Below are positions 46,216 to 54,828 of a stretch of 64,000 nt of DNA, in pieces. How positions within the stretch are numbered: position 1 is the stretch's first letter; each line of letters begins with the position of its first letter. This DNA comes from an uncultured Pseudomonadota bacterium (GTDB taxonomy: Bacteria; Pseudomonadota; Gammaproteobacteria; Burkholderiales; Rhodocyclaceae), in assembly GCA_903870055.1 (NCBI GenBank), contig CAIQBG010000007.1, positions 62,001-126,000 on the forward strand, in the 5' to 3' direction. The position numbers and the translations under genes were made by a program. The notes under the pieces were generated by a model. The model did no database searches. It was given only the letters and a program-made list of their open reading frames with translations, and had not been told where the DNA came from.

Positions 46216-46749
46216 TTATCCGTTTGAATATTCCGGATTGAAGGTTTGAAATACACTGATTAGCAGCAGAACTACAAAAACTGCCATCGAAATTAAGTTG
46301 GCAGCCTTTTCCCTTTTGGCTGTCCATGTGCATCCCAAGAAACCAATAATAGCTAGCAAAACTGCTAATACAGCCAACTGGGAGAGATTAATTAGCAGAA
46401 GGGTTGCTAAGTTCCAGAACCCTGTGGCACCTGGAACGAGATCTTGATTGACAATATATTGTTCTTTTCCAGCGCCAAAGATACCCACAAACAGTGTTCC
46501 AACCCAGTTGGTCCAAAGGGATATATACAGGGATAGGGTAGCAATGGATTTGGTGAATTTGGGCAATGACAACTGCGGCCACATCCACGCAAATGAAAAG
46601 AAAACTAAAGCTTGCAACACGCCAATTAAATGGGCCTGCAACAAACCTATCTTCGCTACTGCATGTGGTGAATAAATTGGCGCTACCAGGCCAAGCATAA
46701 ACATAATCAGGCCGGATATTAAAAATCTTTTGTCGTATGGAAAGTTCAC
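46216..46749 (-). CDS. four-helix membrane protein resembling hydroxylaminobenzene mutase
   Basis: Predicted 177-residue inner-membrane protein with four hydrophobic helices (about 8-28, 38-58, 70-95, 115-165 including a polar break). The segment AHLIGVLQALVFFSFAWMWP, followed by ISLWTNWVGTLFVGIFGAG, resembles what I recall of the HabA/HabB-like family; members isomerise hydroxylaminobenzene, but most are of unknown function. The GTG start at 46749 has a weak ribosome site. The gene is clearly AT-richer than hom and thrC, which flank it, and may be acquired. Confident of a real membrane protein, less so of the family. Confidence 0.6.
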   Translation of the reverse strand: MNFPYDKRFLISGLIMFMLGLVAPIYSPHAVAKIGLLQAHLIGVLQALVFFSFAWMWPQLSLPKFTKSIATLSLYISLWTNWVGTLFVGIFGAGKEQYIVNQDLVPGATGFWNLATLLLINLSQLAVLAVLLAIIGFLGCTWTAKREKAANLISMAVFVVLLLISVFQTFNPEYSNG

Positions 46750-46807
46750 ATAATCTTAAAAAAATGAGTGTGTCCCATACTACTCGACTAACAACTTAAA
46801 AAGTCGG

Positions 46808-47011
46808 ATGAGCCAATATAAATACGGGCTTCATCCAACGCAACCGGCTGAAAGGCCAGCAATCCTAAATCGCCGCTACCTCTGGCTTGCACGGCTCCAC
46901 CCTCTTGCAACCGATTTGCCTCGCGAGTTCTTTAGTCGAAACCTTTCGATCCCCATGCATGAGTACGATGAGCAGTTGCTTGGGTTGTGGGGCCCTTGGT
47001 GTCTTTCATAG
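46808..47011 (+). CDS. short hypothetical open frame, possible fragment
   Basis: A 67-codon frame (MSQYKYGLHPTQPAERPAIL...) with neither a ribosome site nor a recognisable family, in the 270-base gap between the mutase-like and DUF3820 genes. It may be a decayed remnant or chance. Listed so that the interval is accounted for. Confidence 0.2.
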   Translation: MSQYKYGLHPTQPAERPAILNRRYLWLARLHPLATDLPREFFSRNLSIPMHEYDEQLLGLWGPWCLS

Positions 47012-47018
47012 ATAAGCG

Positions 47019-47243
47019 CTAACGCTTCGCCTGCGCCTGTTTTATCGGGTCAAGCAAGCCTCGAAGATCATTATGATCGATCGTGTGCATCAGTTCCAGC
47101 AACTGGCCAATCTCGCCGCCTGGAAAACCCTCGCGCGCAAACCATGCCAGGTAACTACCTGGCAGATCAGCCAGCAAGGTTCCTGCATGTTTGCCAAAGG
47201 GCATCTTCCAGGAAACGAGCTTTTCAAGTGAGTCTGGATTCAC
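47019..47243 (-). CDS. DUF3820 family small protein
   Basis: Predicted 74-residue protein with the DUF3820 core: MPFGKHAGTLLADLPGSYLAWFAREGFPGGEIGQLLELM, here split as MPFGKHAGTLLADLP, SYLAWFAREGFPGG and IGQLLELMH. The family is found in proteobacteria, sometimes described as quorum-sensing-regulated; its function is unresolved. The gene lies behind the hom terminator and has its own weak start context. No fusion or truncation is apparent. Confidence 0.82.
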   Translation of the reverse strand: MNPDSLEKLVSWKMPFGKHAGTLLADLPGSYLAWFAREGFPGGEIGQLLELMHTIDHNDLRGLLDPIKQAQAKR

Positions 47244-47277
47244 ACCAAATTAACCCAACAGAATGTCTAGGCAAAAT

Positions 47278-47306
47278 AAAAGGGTAGGTGATGAGCCTAC
47301 CCTTTT
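47278..47306 (-). terminator. terminator after hom
   Basis: AAAAGGGTAGG (47278-47288) and CCTACCCTTTT (47296-47306) form an 11-bp stem with a 7-base loop; the minus-strand transcript then runs into TTTTATTTTG. It closes the alaA-hom unit. Confidence 0.88.
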
Positions 47307-47323
47307 CAATTTCAACAGCTAAA

Positions 47324-48643
47324 TTACTGCAGGTTTTCCAGACGCAGACGCGTCACTGCACCCTTCACCACCGGCAGCTTGCCGATCACATCCATGGCGT
47401 TCAGCACATCCTGCTCACGGCAAACATGCGTCAGGATGATCAGATCGGTCTGGTCTTCGCCTTCTTCAGGCTCGCGCTGCAGCAGCGCATCGATCGAGAT
47501 GTTACGGTCGGCCAGAATGCGGGTGATCTCCGCTAGTACGCCCGGCTGGTCAGCCACACGCAGGCGTAAGTAGTTACCACATTCGATTTCACCAATCGGC
47601 AGAATCGGCAAGTTAACCAAAGCATCCGGCTGGAAGGCCAGGTGCGGCACGCGGTTTTCCGGATCAGCCGTCGACAGACGGGTGACATCAACCAGATCGG
47701 CGATTACCGCAGAAGCCGTCGGCTCAGCGCCCGCACCCTTACCGTAATAAAGTGTCGAACCCACGGCATCTGCTTGCACCAACACGGCATTCATGGCGCC
47801 TTCTACATTGGCGATCAGACGCTTAGTCGGCACCAGTGTCGGGTGCACACGCAACTCGATACCGTTGTCACGACGACGGGTAATACCCAGTAGCTTGATG
47901 CGGTAGCCCAGTTGCTCAGCGTATTTGATATCGGCGGCATCCAGCTTGGAAATGCCTTCGATGTGCGCTTTATCGAACTGCACGGGAATACCGAAAGCCA
48001 GCGCCGACAATAACGTAATCTTGTGAGCAGCATCAACACCTTCAACGTCGAAGGTCGGGTCTGCTTCGGCATAACCCAGACGCTGTGCCTCTTTGAGCAC
48101 ATCGGCAAAAGCCAGGCCCTTGTCACGCATTTCCGAAAGAATGAAGTTGGTGGTGCCATTGATGATGCCGGCAACCCACTGGATGCGGTTAGCCGATAGG
48201 CCTTCGCGTACTGCCTTGATGATGGGGATACCACCAGCCACAGCTGCTTCGAAGGCAACCATCACGCCCTTTTCCTGGGCCTTGGCAAAAATCTCAGTAC
48301 CATGCACGGCCAGCAATGCCTTGTTGGCGGTAATGACATGCTTACCATTCTCGATGGCCTTGAGCACCAGCTCTTTAGCAACGCCGTAACCACCAATCAG
48401 TTCGATAACGATATCGACGTTTGGATCGGTAACGACCGCAAATGCGTCGTCGGTTACCTTAACCTTGCCACCGGTCAACTCTTTAGCACGAGCCACGTCT
48501 TTATCGGCGACCACGGTAATTTCAATCGGGCGCCCTGCACGACGGGTAATTTCTTCGGCGTTACGGGCCAGTACGTTAAACGTACCGCCACCCACAGTGC
48601 CGATTCCCAAAAGACCTACACGCATGGCTTGGATTGGTTTCAT
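47324..48643 (-). CDS. hom: homoserine dehydrogenase
   Basis: Predicted 439-residue NAD(P)-dependent enzyme of the threonine/methionine branch. The Rossmann motif GLLGIGTVGGGTFNVL, IELIGGYGVAKELVLKAIENG, TANKALLAVHG and GIINGTTNFILSEM are present, and a C-terminal ACT domain (DQPGVLAEITRILADRNISI) suggests allosteric feedback by threonine. It follows alaA by 56 bases, and the unit ends at the terminator at 47278. thrC lies further downstream but behind that terminator. Confidence 0.95.
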   Translation of the reverse strand: MKPIQAMRVGLLGIGTVGGGTFNVLARNAEEITRRAGRPIEITVVADKDVARAKELTGGKVKVTDDAFAVVTDPNVDIVIELIGGYGVAKELVLKAIENGKHVITANKALLAVHGTEIFAKAQEKGVMVAFEAAVAGGIPIIKAVREGLSANRIQWVAGIINGTTNFILSEMRDKGLAFADVLKEAQRLGYAEADPTFDVEGVDAAHKITLLSALAFGIPVQFDKAHIEGISKLDAADIKYAEQLGYRIKLLGITRRRDNGIELRVHPTLVPTKRLIANVEGAMNAVLVQADAVGSTLYYGKGAGAEPTASAVIADLVDVTRLSTADPENRVPHLAFQPDALVNLPILPIGEIECGNYLRLRVADQPGVLAEITRILADRNISIDALLQREPEEGEDQTDLIILTHVCREQDVLNAMDVIGKLPVVKGAVTRLRLENLQ

Positions 48644-48699
48644 TGCTATCCCTCTGTCTCTTTAATTCAAGTGGCAATAAGAAAATCAAAAATTGTGAA

Positions 48700-49929
48700 T
48701 CAGGCTTTGGCCGCACGGCGACGGTACTGCTCCAGAAAACGGGCAATCCGGCCAATGGCTTCGGCCAGATCGTTTTCATGCGGCAGGAAGACCACGCGGA
48801 AGTGATCTGGGTGCGGCCAGTTAAAACCGCTGCCCTGAACCAGCAGGACTTTTTCTTCCTTGAGCAGTTCAAGCATGAACTGCTCATCATCCTTAATCGG
48901 ATACATCTCCGGATCGAGCTTCGGGAACAGATACATCGCGCCCTTGGGCTTAACGCAGGTTACGCCCGGGATCTCGGTCAGCATCTTCCAGGCCAGATCA
49001 CGTTGACGCGTCAGGCGACCATTCGGGCTAATCAGGTCATTAATGCTCTGGTAACCACCCAACGCCGTCTGAATCGCCATCTGCCCGGGCACGTTGGCAC
49101 ACAAACGCATCGAGGCCAGCATATTCAGGCCTTCGATGTAATCTTTGGCATGACGCTTGTCACCGGACACCACCATCCAACCGGCACGATAACCACAGGC
49201 ACGGTAGTTCTTGGAAAGGCCGTTCATGGTGATACACAGTACGTCATCGGCCAGGCTGGCCAGAGAAATATGCTGATTACCGTCAAACAGAACTTTGTCG
49301 TAGATCTCGTCGGCAAACACGATCAAGCCCTGTTCACGGGCGATCTGCAGAATACCTTCCAGAATTTCCTTGGGGTACAACGCACCCGTCGGGTTGTTCG
49401 GATTGATAACGACAATCGCCTTGGTATTGCTCGTCACCTTACTGCGGATATCGTTTAGATCCGGATACCACTCGTTTGCTTCATCGCATAGGTAATGTAC
49501 TGGCACGCCGCCGGAAAGACTGACTGCCGCTGTCCACAACGGGTAGTCTGGCATCGGCACCAGCACCTGGTCACCATTGTTGAGCAGGCCCTGCATGGCC
49601 ATGACGATCAATTCGGAAACGCCATTACCCAGGAAAATATCTTCAACGGTAACACCCTGAATGCCCTTTTCCTGGCAGTAATGCATGATCGACTTGCGCG
49701 GTGCAAACAGGCCCAGCGAATCGGTGTAACCGGAGGCATCCCGCATATTGCGGATAACATCCACCACAATCTCTTCCGGCGCCTCAAAGCCAAACGGCAG
49801 CGGGTTTCCGATATTCAGCTTAATGACCCGATGGCCTTCTTCTTCCATCTTCTTGGCGGCCGCCAGCACCGGTCCACGAATGTCGTAGCACACGTTGGCA
49901 AGCTTGGAAGATTTGGTAATAGGCTTCAT
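48700..49929 (-). CDS. alaA: glutamate-pyruvate aminotransferase AlaA
   Basis: Predicted 409-residue fold-type I PLP aminotransferase. KSSKLANVCYDIRGPVL, the FLGNGVSELIVMAMQGLLN region, INPNNPTGALYPKE, FADEIYDKVLFDG and the PLP-lysine motif NGLSKNYRACGYRAGW track E. coli AlaA along its whole length. It makes alanine from pyruvate and glutamate. It lies upstream of hom in the same orientation, a common betaproteobacterial arrangement. AlaC is a more distant alternative. Confidence 0.93.
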   Translation of the reverse strand: MKPITKSSKLANVCYDIRGPVLAAAKKMEEEGHRVIKLNIGNPLPFGFEAPEEIVVDVIRNMRDASGYTDSLGLFAPRKSIMHYCQEKGIQGVTVEDIFLGNGVSELIVMAMQGLLNNGDQVLVPMPDYPLWTAAVSLSGGVPVHYLCDEANEWYPDLNDIRSKVTSNTKAIVVINPNNPTGALYPKEILEGILQIAREQGLIVFADEIYDKVLFDGNQHISLASLADDVLCITMNGLSKNYRACGYRAGWMVVSGDKRHAKDYIEGLNMLASMRLCANVPGQMAIQTALGGYQSINDLISPNGRLTRQRDLAWKMLTEIPGVTCVKPKGAMYLFPKLDPEMYPIKDDEQFMLELLKEEKVLLVQGSGFNWPHPDHFRVVFLPHENDLAEAIGRIARFLEQYRRRAAKA

Positions 49930-50082
49930 GATCTGTCGGCGGTCGGGTCGAGTCGGAAATTCTGGATGAAAACCGGTTATCCTACTCCTTTTTCAGCCTA
50001 CTTGGGCGCTCTGGCACCCCTCTGATAGGTGTTTCCGGGCCGTTCTCGACCTTATGCAATCTGCTGACTGCGAAGATACTTA

Positions 50083-50463
50083 ATGAAACTGCACCTTGCA
50101 CAAAACGCCGGCTTGCTTACCTTTAGCAGCCATGGCCCGGGCTACGTTTCCATTAACGGAACGCGTTACGAAGGATCCGTGCTGGTCTGTGGCCGCGAGA
50201 TCGTTACCGACTGGGCACCCAATGGCTTTGACGGCCTGGATGCCAGCCAGTTTGAACGACTGGCTAATACAGGTGCCGAGATCGTACTGTTCGGTACCGG
50301 AGAGCGCCAGCGCTTTCCCAGCCCCGAGTTGCTTAAGCCGCTCATTGCCAAAGGCATTGGTCTGGAAGTCATGGATACCAAGGCGGCTTGCCGCACCTAC
50401 AACATTCTTGTTGCCGAAGGCCGTCAGGTGGCTTGCGGCATTCTTATCGAAGCCAGCGCATGA
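50083..50463 (+). CDS. Mth938-like domain protein (DUF498)
   Basis: Predicted 126-residue protein of the Mth938/NDUFAF3 fold family. YVSINGTRYEGSVLVCGREIV, ASQFERLANTGAEIVLFGTGER, MDTKAACRTYNILVAEGR are recognisable. The biochemical function is unresolved; the mitochondrial relative helps assemble complex I. It overlaps arnT by four bases (ATGA), so it is translationally coupled to the aminoarabinose genes, although no role there is known. Confidence 0.88.
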   Translation: MKLHLAQNAGLLTFSSHGPGYVSINGTRYEGSVLVCGREIVTDWAPNGFDGLDASQFERLANTGAEIVLFGTGERQRFPSPELLKPLIAKGIGLEVMDTKAACRTYNILVAEGRQVACGILIEASA

Positions 50464-52262
50464 ATACGTCTTTTACTTCGTTCCTTTCTGCCTTCTACAC
50501 CCGCCGCTTTCTGTGGGTGCTAGCTGCCCTGTTCACCCTGGCCTGGTTTGGCGTGCTCGATTACCGCCATCTGGTCGCCTCGGACGAAGGCCGTTACGGC
50601 GAGATCGCCCGCGAGATGTATGCCACCGGCGATTGGGTCACGCCGCGCTACAACGGCTACAAATACTTTGAGAAACCGCCCCTGCAAGGCTGGATGACAG
50701 CCCTGGCCTACACACTATTTGGTGTCGGCGAGTGGCAATCCCGGTTGTGGACGGGCATCACCGGCTACTTTGCCATTCTGGCTACCGGCTTTACCGCCTG
50801 GAAGCTGATAGGCGGTGAGCGCGGCATCCTTGCCGGCTGGATCTCGGCCATCCTGCTGGCCAGCAGTCCGATGTGGAGCGTTGGTGGGCACTTCAACACG
50901 CTTGACATGGGGCTTTCCAGCATTCTGAGCTGTGCCCTGTTCAGCCTGATGCTCGCCCAACGCAACGGGCTTTCCATCACTGCCCGCCGTAACTGGATGT
51001 GGTTATGCTGGGCCTTCATGGCGCTGGCCGTGCTGTCCAAAGGCCTGATCGGCCTGGTGATTCCGGGCATGGTACTGGTCGCCTACACCCTGACCACCTG
51101 GGACTGGGCCCTCTGGAAACGCCTGCATGTCTTTTCGGGTCTGGTGGTCTTTTTCGCCATCGCCAGCCCCTGGTTCATACTGGTCTCGATCAAGAATCCG
51201 GAGTTCGCCCACTTCTTCTTCATCCATGAGCACTGGGATCGCTTCACCAAAGATACCCACAACCGCAAAGGCCACCCGCTGTATTTTGTGCCGCTCATTC
51301 TGGTTGGATTTATTCCGTGGCTCTGGCAACTGGTACAAGGTTTCATTAACGCTTGGAAAGACCGTCGCGGTGAACCGACCGTTTCTGCCGTATCCGGCTT
51401 TCGCCCACTCTGGCTAGCCGGCCTGTGGGCAGTGCTGATTTTTGCCTTTTTCAGCAAATCCCAATCCAAGCTGCCTGGCTACATCATGCCGATCTTCCCA
51501 GCCATCTCACTGCTGGCTGGCTTGGCGCTCACCAGCGCTTTCGAACGTATGAGCACGGCCGGCGAAGACCGTAGCTGGAAGCGCCAGATGGTCTACATGA
51601 CCATCCTGGTGCTGATCGCTTTTGTCTCGTTGCCTTACACCTACCAATTGGGCAACGCGCCCTACGAGCGACTGGAATATCAGGAATACACCCTCTGGAT
51701 CGCCGTAGCGCTGGTCGCTGCCCTCACCACCATGGTCTATGCCTGGTCAGCAATTCGTGGCTTCGAGCACAAAGATGCAGCACACCGCCTGCGCCAGCTG
51801 ATGGACAGTCTGCTGCGCGTTGCCGTCGCTTTCTTCATTCTCATCCAGATCGTTGGACTAGGCCATGACACGCACGGCCGCTCGATCTCTGGTGCTGATC
51901 TGGCCAAAGCCGTCCGTCCGTTCATCAATGATGAAACGCCGGTGTACTCGATCCGTATGCTCGACCACACCTTCCCGTTCTACATCCAGCACCCCACCAT
52001 CATGGTCGACATGCAGGATGAACTCGAGTTCGGCATCAATCAGGAACCAGATACCTGGGCGCCCAAAGTCGCCGACTTTGCCGTGCGTTGGAACAAAGAC
52101 GAAGCACCTGTCGTTGTGGTACCCCTGCAGTATCTGGACGAAATTGCTGCGCTCAAGCTACCCATGACCGAAGTCGGTCGTGATACTCGCCGTGCCGTCT
52201 TTGTAAAACCGACGCACACCCCAGCACCGCCTGCAAAACCCTATACCCCACCGGTGAACTAA
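50460..52262 (+). CDS. arnT: lipid A 4-amino-4-deoxy-L-arabinose transferase-like glycosyltransferase
   Basis: Predicted 600-residue polytopic GT-83 glycosyltransferase of the PMT/ArnT superfamily. The first periplasmic loop has the catalytic Asp42-Glu43 (SDEGRYGEIAREM), followed by YFEKPPLQGWMTALAY and about eleven further hydrophobic helices. It would transfer Ara4N from undecaprenyl phosphate to lipid A phosphates in the periplasm. I use the ATG at 50460 overlapping the previous stop; the longer frame overlaps the Mth938 gene. Next gene starts at its stop (TAATG). Confidence 0.9.
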   Translation: MNTSFTSFLSAFYTRRFLWVLAALFTLAWFGVLDYRHLVASDEGRYGEIAREMYATGDWVTPRYNGYKYFEKPPLQGWMTALAYTLFGVGEWQSRLWTGITGYFAILATGFTAWKLIGGERGILAGWISAILLASSPMWSVGGHFNTLDMGLSSILSCALFSLMLAQRNGLSITARRNWMWLCWAFMALAVLSKGLIGLVIPGMVLVAYTLTTWDWALWKRLHVFSGLVVFFAIASPWFILVSIKNPEFAHFFFIHEHWDRFTKDTHNRKGHPLYFVPLILVGFIPWLWQLVQGFINAWKDRRGEPTVSAVSGFRPLWLAGLWAVLIFAFFSKSQSKLPGYIMPIFPAISLLAGLALTSAFERMSTAGEDRSWKRQMVYMTILVLIAFVSLPYTYQLGNAPYERLEYQEYTLWIAVALVAALTTMVYAWSAIRGFEHKDAAHRLRQLMDSLLRVAVAFFILIQIVGLGHDTHGRSISGADLAKAVRPFINDETPVYSIRMLDHTFPFYIQHPTIMVDMQDELEFGINQEPDTWAPKVADFAVRWNKDEAPVVVVPLQYLDEIAALKLPMTEVGRDTRRAVFVKPTHTPAPPAKPYTPPVN

Positions 52263-52633
52263 TGACGCTTGGTACCTTTGGCTTTCTCTTTACCGGCATT
52301 CTGCTCAATGCCGCCGCCCAACTGCTGCTCAAGGCGGGCGTGCGTAACCTGGGCGAACTATCGCTATCCGTCGATACCTTCTTCAGCACCGCTATTTCGG
52401 TTGGCACGCAGCTGCCCATCATTGGCGGCCTGTTCTGCTACGGCATTAGCGTCTTTGTCTGGATCATCGGCCTCTCCCGCGTGGACGTAACCATTGCCTA
52501 CCCCATGCTTTCGCTGGGTTATGTGATCAATGCAGCACTCGCCTGGTACCTGTTTGGCGAAGTAATGAGTATGCAGCGGATTATCGGCATTACCGTCATT
52601 CTGATTGGCGTCTGGATCCTCGCCCGCTCTTAA
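52262..52633 (+). CDS. EamA/SMR-type undecaprenyl-Ara4N flippase subunit (ArnE/ArnF-like)
   Basis: Predicted 123-residue protein with four membrane helices and the small-multidrug-resistance-like fold: LNAAAQLLLKAGVRNLGEL near the start and DVTIAYPMLSLGYVINAALAW in the third helix. In E. coli two such subunits, ArnE and ArnF, form the flippase; here only one exists in the cluster, suggesting a homodimer or a second copy elsewhere. Shares one base with the arnT stop. Confidence 0.87.
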   Translation: MTLGTFGFLFTGILLNAAAQLLLKAGVRNLGELSLSVDTFFSTAISVGTQLPIIGGLFCYGISVFVWIIGLSRVDVTIAYPMLSLGYVINAALAWYLFGEVMSMQRIIGITVILIGVWILARS

Positions 52634-52650
52634 GCGGCCGGACTGGTAAA

Positions 52651-53817
52651 ATGCCGGCCATGGCTGACATCAAACCGTTCGACCCCCCAATCCCGTTTAC
52701 CCGGCCGACCCTCGACGAGGCGACCATCGCCAGCGTAGGCGATGTACTCCGCTCCGGCTGGATTACTTCAGGGCCCAAGGTTCAGGAATTCGAATCGGAG
52801 CTCTCCGGTTTCTTTGGCGGTCGTCCGGTACGCACCTTCGCCAATGGCACCTCGACCATGGAAGTGGCGCTGCGCATTGCCGGTATTGGCCCGGGTGACG
52901 AAGTCATCACCACACCCATCTCCTGGGTGGCCACCAGCAATGTCATTCTTACCGTCGGCGGCACGCCCGTGTTTGTCGAAATCGATCCCGTTACGCACAA
53001 CATCGATCTGGATCAGGTCGAAGCGGCAATTGGCCCTAATACCAAAGCTATCATGCCCGTTTATCTGGCAGGTTTGCCCGTGGACATGGTGCGCCTGTAT
53101 GACATCGCCAGCCGCCACAAACTGCGTGTGATTGAAGATGCGGCACAGGCACTGGGTTCATCCTGGAATGGTGCCCGCATTGGCGCCATTGGTGACCTGA
53201 TCAGCTTTAGCTTTCAAGCCAATAAGAACCTGACCACCATTGAAGGCGGCTGCCTTGTTTGCAACAACGATAAGGAAGCCCGTCTTGCCGAAAAGTACCG
53301 TCTGCAAGGTGTTACCCGCACTGGCCTCGACGGCATGGATGTAGACGTACTTGGCGGCAAATTCAACCTCACCGACGTGAACGCGGCTATTGGCCTGCAA
53401 CAGCTCAGCAGGCTGGGCGACTTTCAGGATCAACGCGTCAAACTGGCACAGCGTTACTTTGACGGCTTTGCTAAAACCAATGTCGTTGAACAAGGCCTCG
53501 AACTGCCTGTAGCCGATTTTGCGCATAGCAACTGGCATATGTTCCAGATTGTTTTACCGCTGGATCGCCTTGATACGGATCGCGCTGGCATCATGGCCGA
53601 TCTTAAAGCGCTAGGTATCGGCACCGGTTTGCATTACCCGCCGATCCATCTCTTTAGCCTTTATCGCGAACGTGGCTACACCGAAGGCATGTTCCCGATC
53701 GCCGAACGCATTGGCCGCAGCATCATGACGCTGCCGCTCTTCCCGACCCTGACAGAATCTGATGTTGATCGCATTGTCGCCGCCGTGGCACATGTGCTGG
53801 AGAACCACCTGAAATGA
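52651..53817 (+). CDS. arnB: UDP-4-amino-4-deoxy-L-arabinose--oxoglutarate aminotransferase
   Basis: Predicted 388-residue DegT/DnrJ-type PLP aminotransferase, the ArnB length (379-390). The PLP Lys192 lies in SFSFQANKNLTTIEGG; VLRSGWITSGPKVQEFE, WVATSNVILTVGGTPVFVEID and HYPPIHLFSLYRERGY are typical. It aminates UDP-Ara4O to UDP-Ara4N using glutamate. Start at the ATG 52651 or the ATG three codons later is equally possible. Its stop overlaps the arnC start. Confidence 0.93.
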   Translation: MPAMADIKPFDPPIPFTRPTLDEATIASVGDVLRSGWITSGPKVQEFESELSGFFGGRPVRTFANGTSTMEVALRIAGIGPGDEVITTPISWVATSNVILTVGGTPVFVEIDPVTHNIDLDQVEAAIGPNTKAIMPVYLAGLPVDMVRLYDIASRHKLRVIEDAAQALGSSWNGARIGAIGDLISFSFQANKNLTTIEGGCLVCNNDKEARLAEKYRLQGVTRTGLDGMDVDVLGGKFNLTDVNAAIGLQQLSRLGDFQDQRVKLAQRYFDGFAKTNVVEQGLELPVADFAHSNWHMFQIVLPLDRLDTDRAGIMADLKALGIGTGLHYPPIHLFSLYRERGYTEGMFPIAERIGRSIMTLPLFPTLTESDVDRIVAAVAHVLENHLK

Positions 53818-54824
53818 GCGAACAGTACAACGACCTTAAGGCGCAAAGCGGCCTGGATCTCAACGTCCCGGCAGGCAACCCGGACATCGAACCGCCAGAA
53901 CTGAGCGTTGTTATTCCGGTCTATAACGAAGAAGCGGGTTTGCAAACGCTGTTCGATCGTCTTTACCCGGCGCTCGATGCCCTGCACGCCCGCTATGAAG
54001 TTATCTTCATCAACGACGGTAGTCGAGATCGTTCGCCACTGATTCTATCGGACCAGTACCGCAAGCGTCCGGACGTTACCCGCGTCGTATTGTTCAACGG
54101 CAACTACGGTCAGCACATGGCCATCATGGCTGGCTTCTCGCAAGCACGTGGCCAGTCGATCATTACCCTCGATGCCGATCTGCAGAACCCACCAGAAGAA
54201 ATCGGCAACCTGCTCGCCAAACTGCGCGAAGGTTATGACTACGTAGGCACCATTCGTCAGAACCGTCAGGACAGCTGGTTCCGTCGGCACGCCTCACGCG
54301 CCATGAATAACCTGCGCGAAAAAATCACGCACATCACCATGACAGACCAGGGCTGCATGCTGCGTGGCTATAGCCGCCAGGTCGTGCAGATGCTGAACCA
54401 GTGTGAAGAAGGCCGTACCTTTATTCCGGCACTGGCCTACACCTTTGCCAGCCGCCCCATTGAAATCGAAGTCGCTCACGAAGAGCGCTTTGCCGGTGAA
54501 TCCAAGTATTCGCTGTACAGTCTGATCCGCTTGAATTTCGACCTGGTCACCGGTTTTTCGACCATGCCGCTGCAGGCGTTTTCGCTATTGGGCGTCGTGC
54601 TAGCCATAGGCTCAACCGCCCTGTTCTTCCTGCTGCTGGTTCGTCGCTTTGTGTTCGGTGCTGAAGTCGAAGGCGTATTCACCCTGTTCGCCCTGATCTT
54701 CGCGCTGATTGGCGTACTGCTCTTCGGCGTTGGCCTACTGGGCGAATACATCGGCCGCATCTACGAACAGGTGCGCGGTCGTCCGCGCTTTGTTATCCAG
54801 GCTATTCTGGAACAGGATCACTAA
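53814..54824 (+). CDS. arnC: undecaprenyl-phosphate 4-deoxy-4-formamido-L-arabinose transferase
   Basis: Predicted 336-residue GT-2 glycosyltransferase. SVVIPVYNEEAGLQTLF, VIFINDGSRDRSP, TLDADLQNPPEEIGNL and the DXD-like Asp pair are visible; two membrane helices near 260-282 and 292-315 anchor it at the inner membrane. It moves L-Ara4FN from UDP to undecaprenyl phosphate. Overlaps arnB by four bases and precedes the formyltransferase gene by four. Confidence 0.94.
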   Translation: MSEQYNDLKAQSGLDLNVPAGNPDIEPPELSVVIPVYNEEAGLQTLFDRLYPALDALHARYEVIFINDGSRDRSPLILSDQYRKRPDVTRVVLFNGNYGQHMAIMAGFSQARGQSIITLDADLQNPPEEIGNLLAKLREGYDYVGTIRQNRQDSWFRRHASRAMNNLREKITHITMTDQGCMLRGYSRQVVQMLNQCEEGRTFIPALAYTFASRPIEIEVAHEERFAGESKYSLYSLIRLNFDLVTGFSTMPLQAFSLLGVVLAIGSTALFFLLLVRRFVFGAEVEGVFTLFALIFALIGVLLFGVGLLGEYIGRIYEQVRGRPRFVIQAILEQDH

Positions 54825-54828
54825 GTCC

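Noticed and set aside
46145..46333. 62-codon minus-strand frame overlapping the mutase-like gene
   Set aside because: Different frame, no motifs, no start signals.
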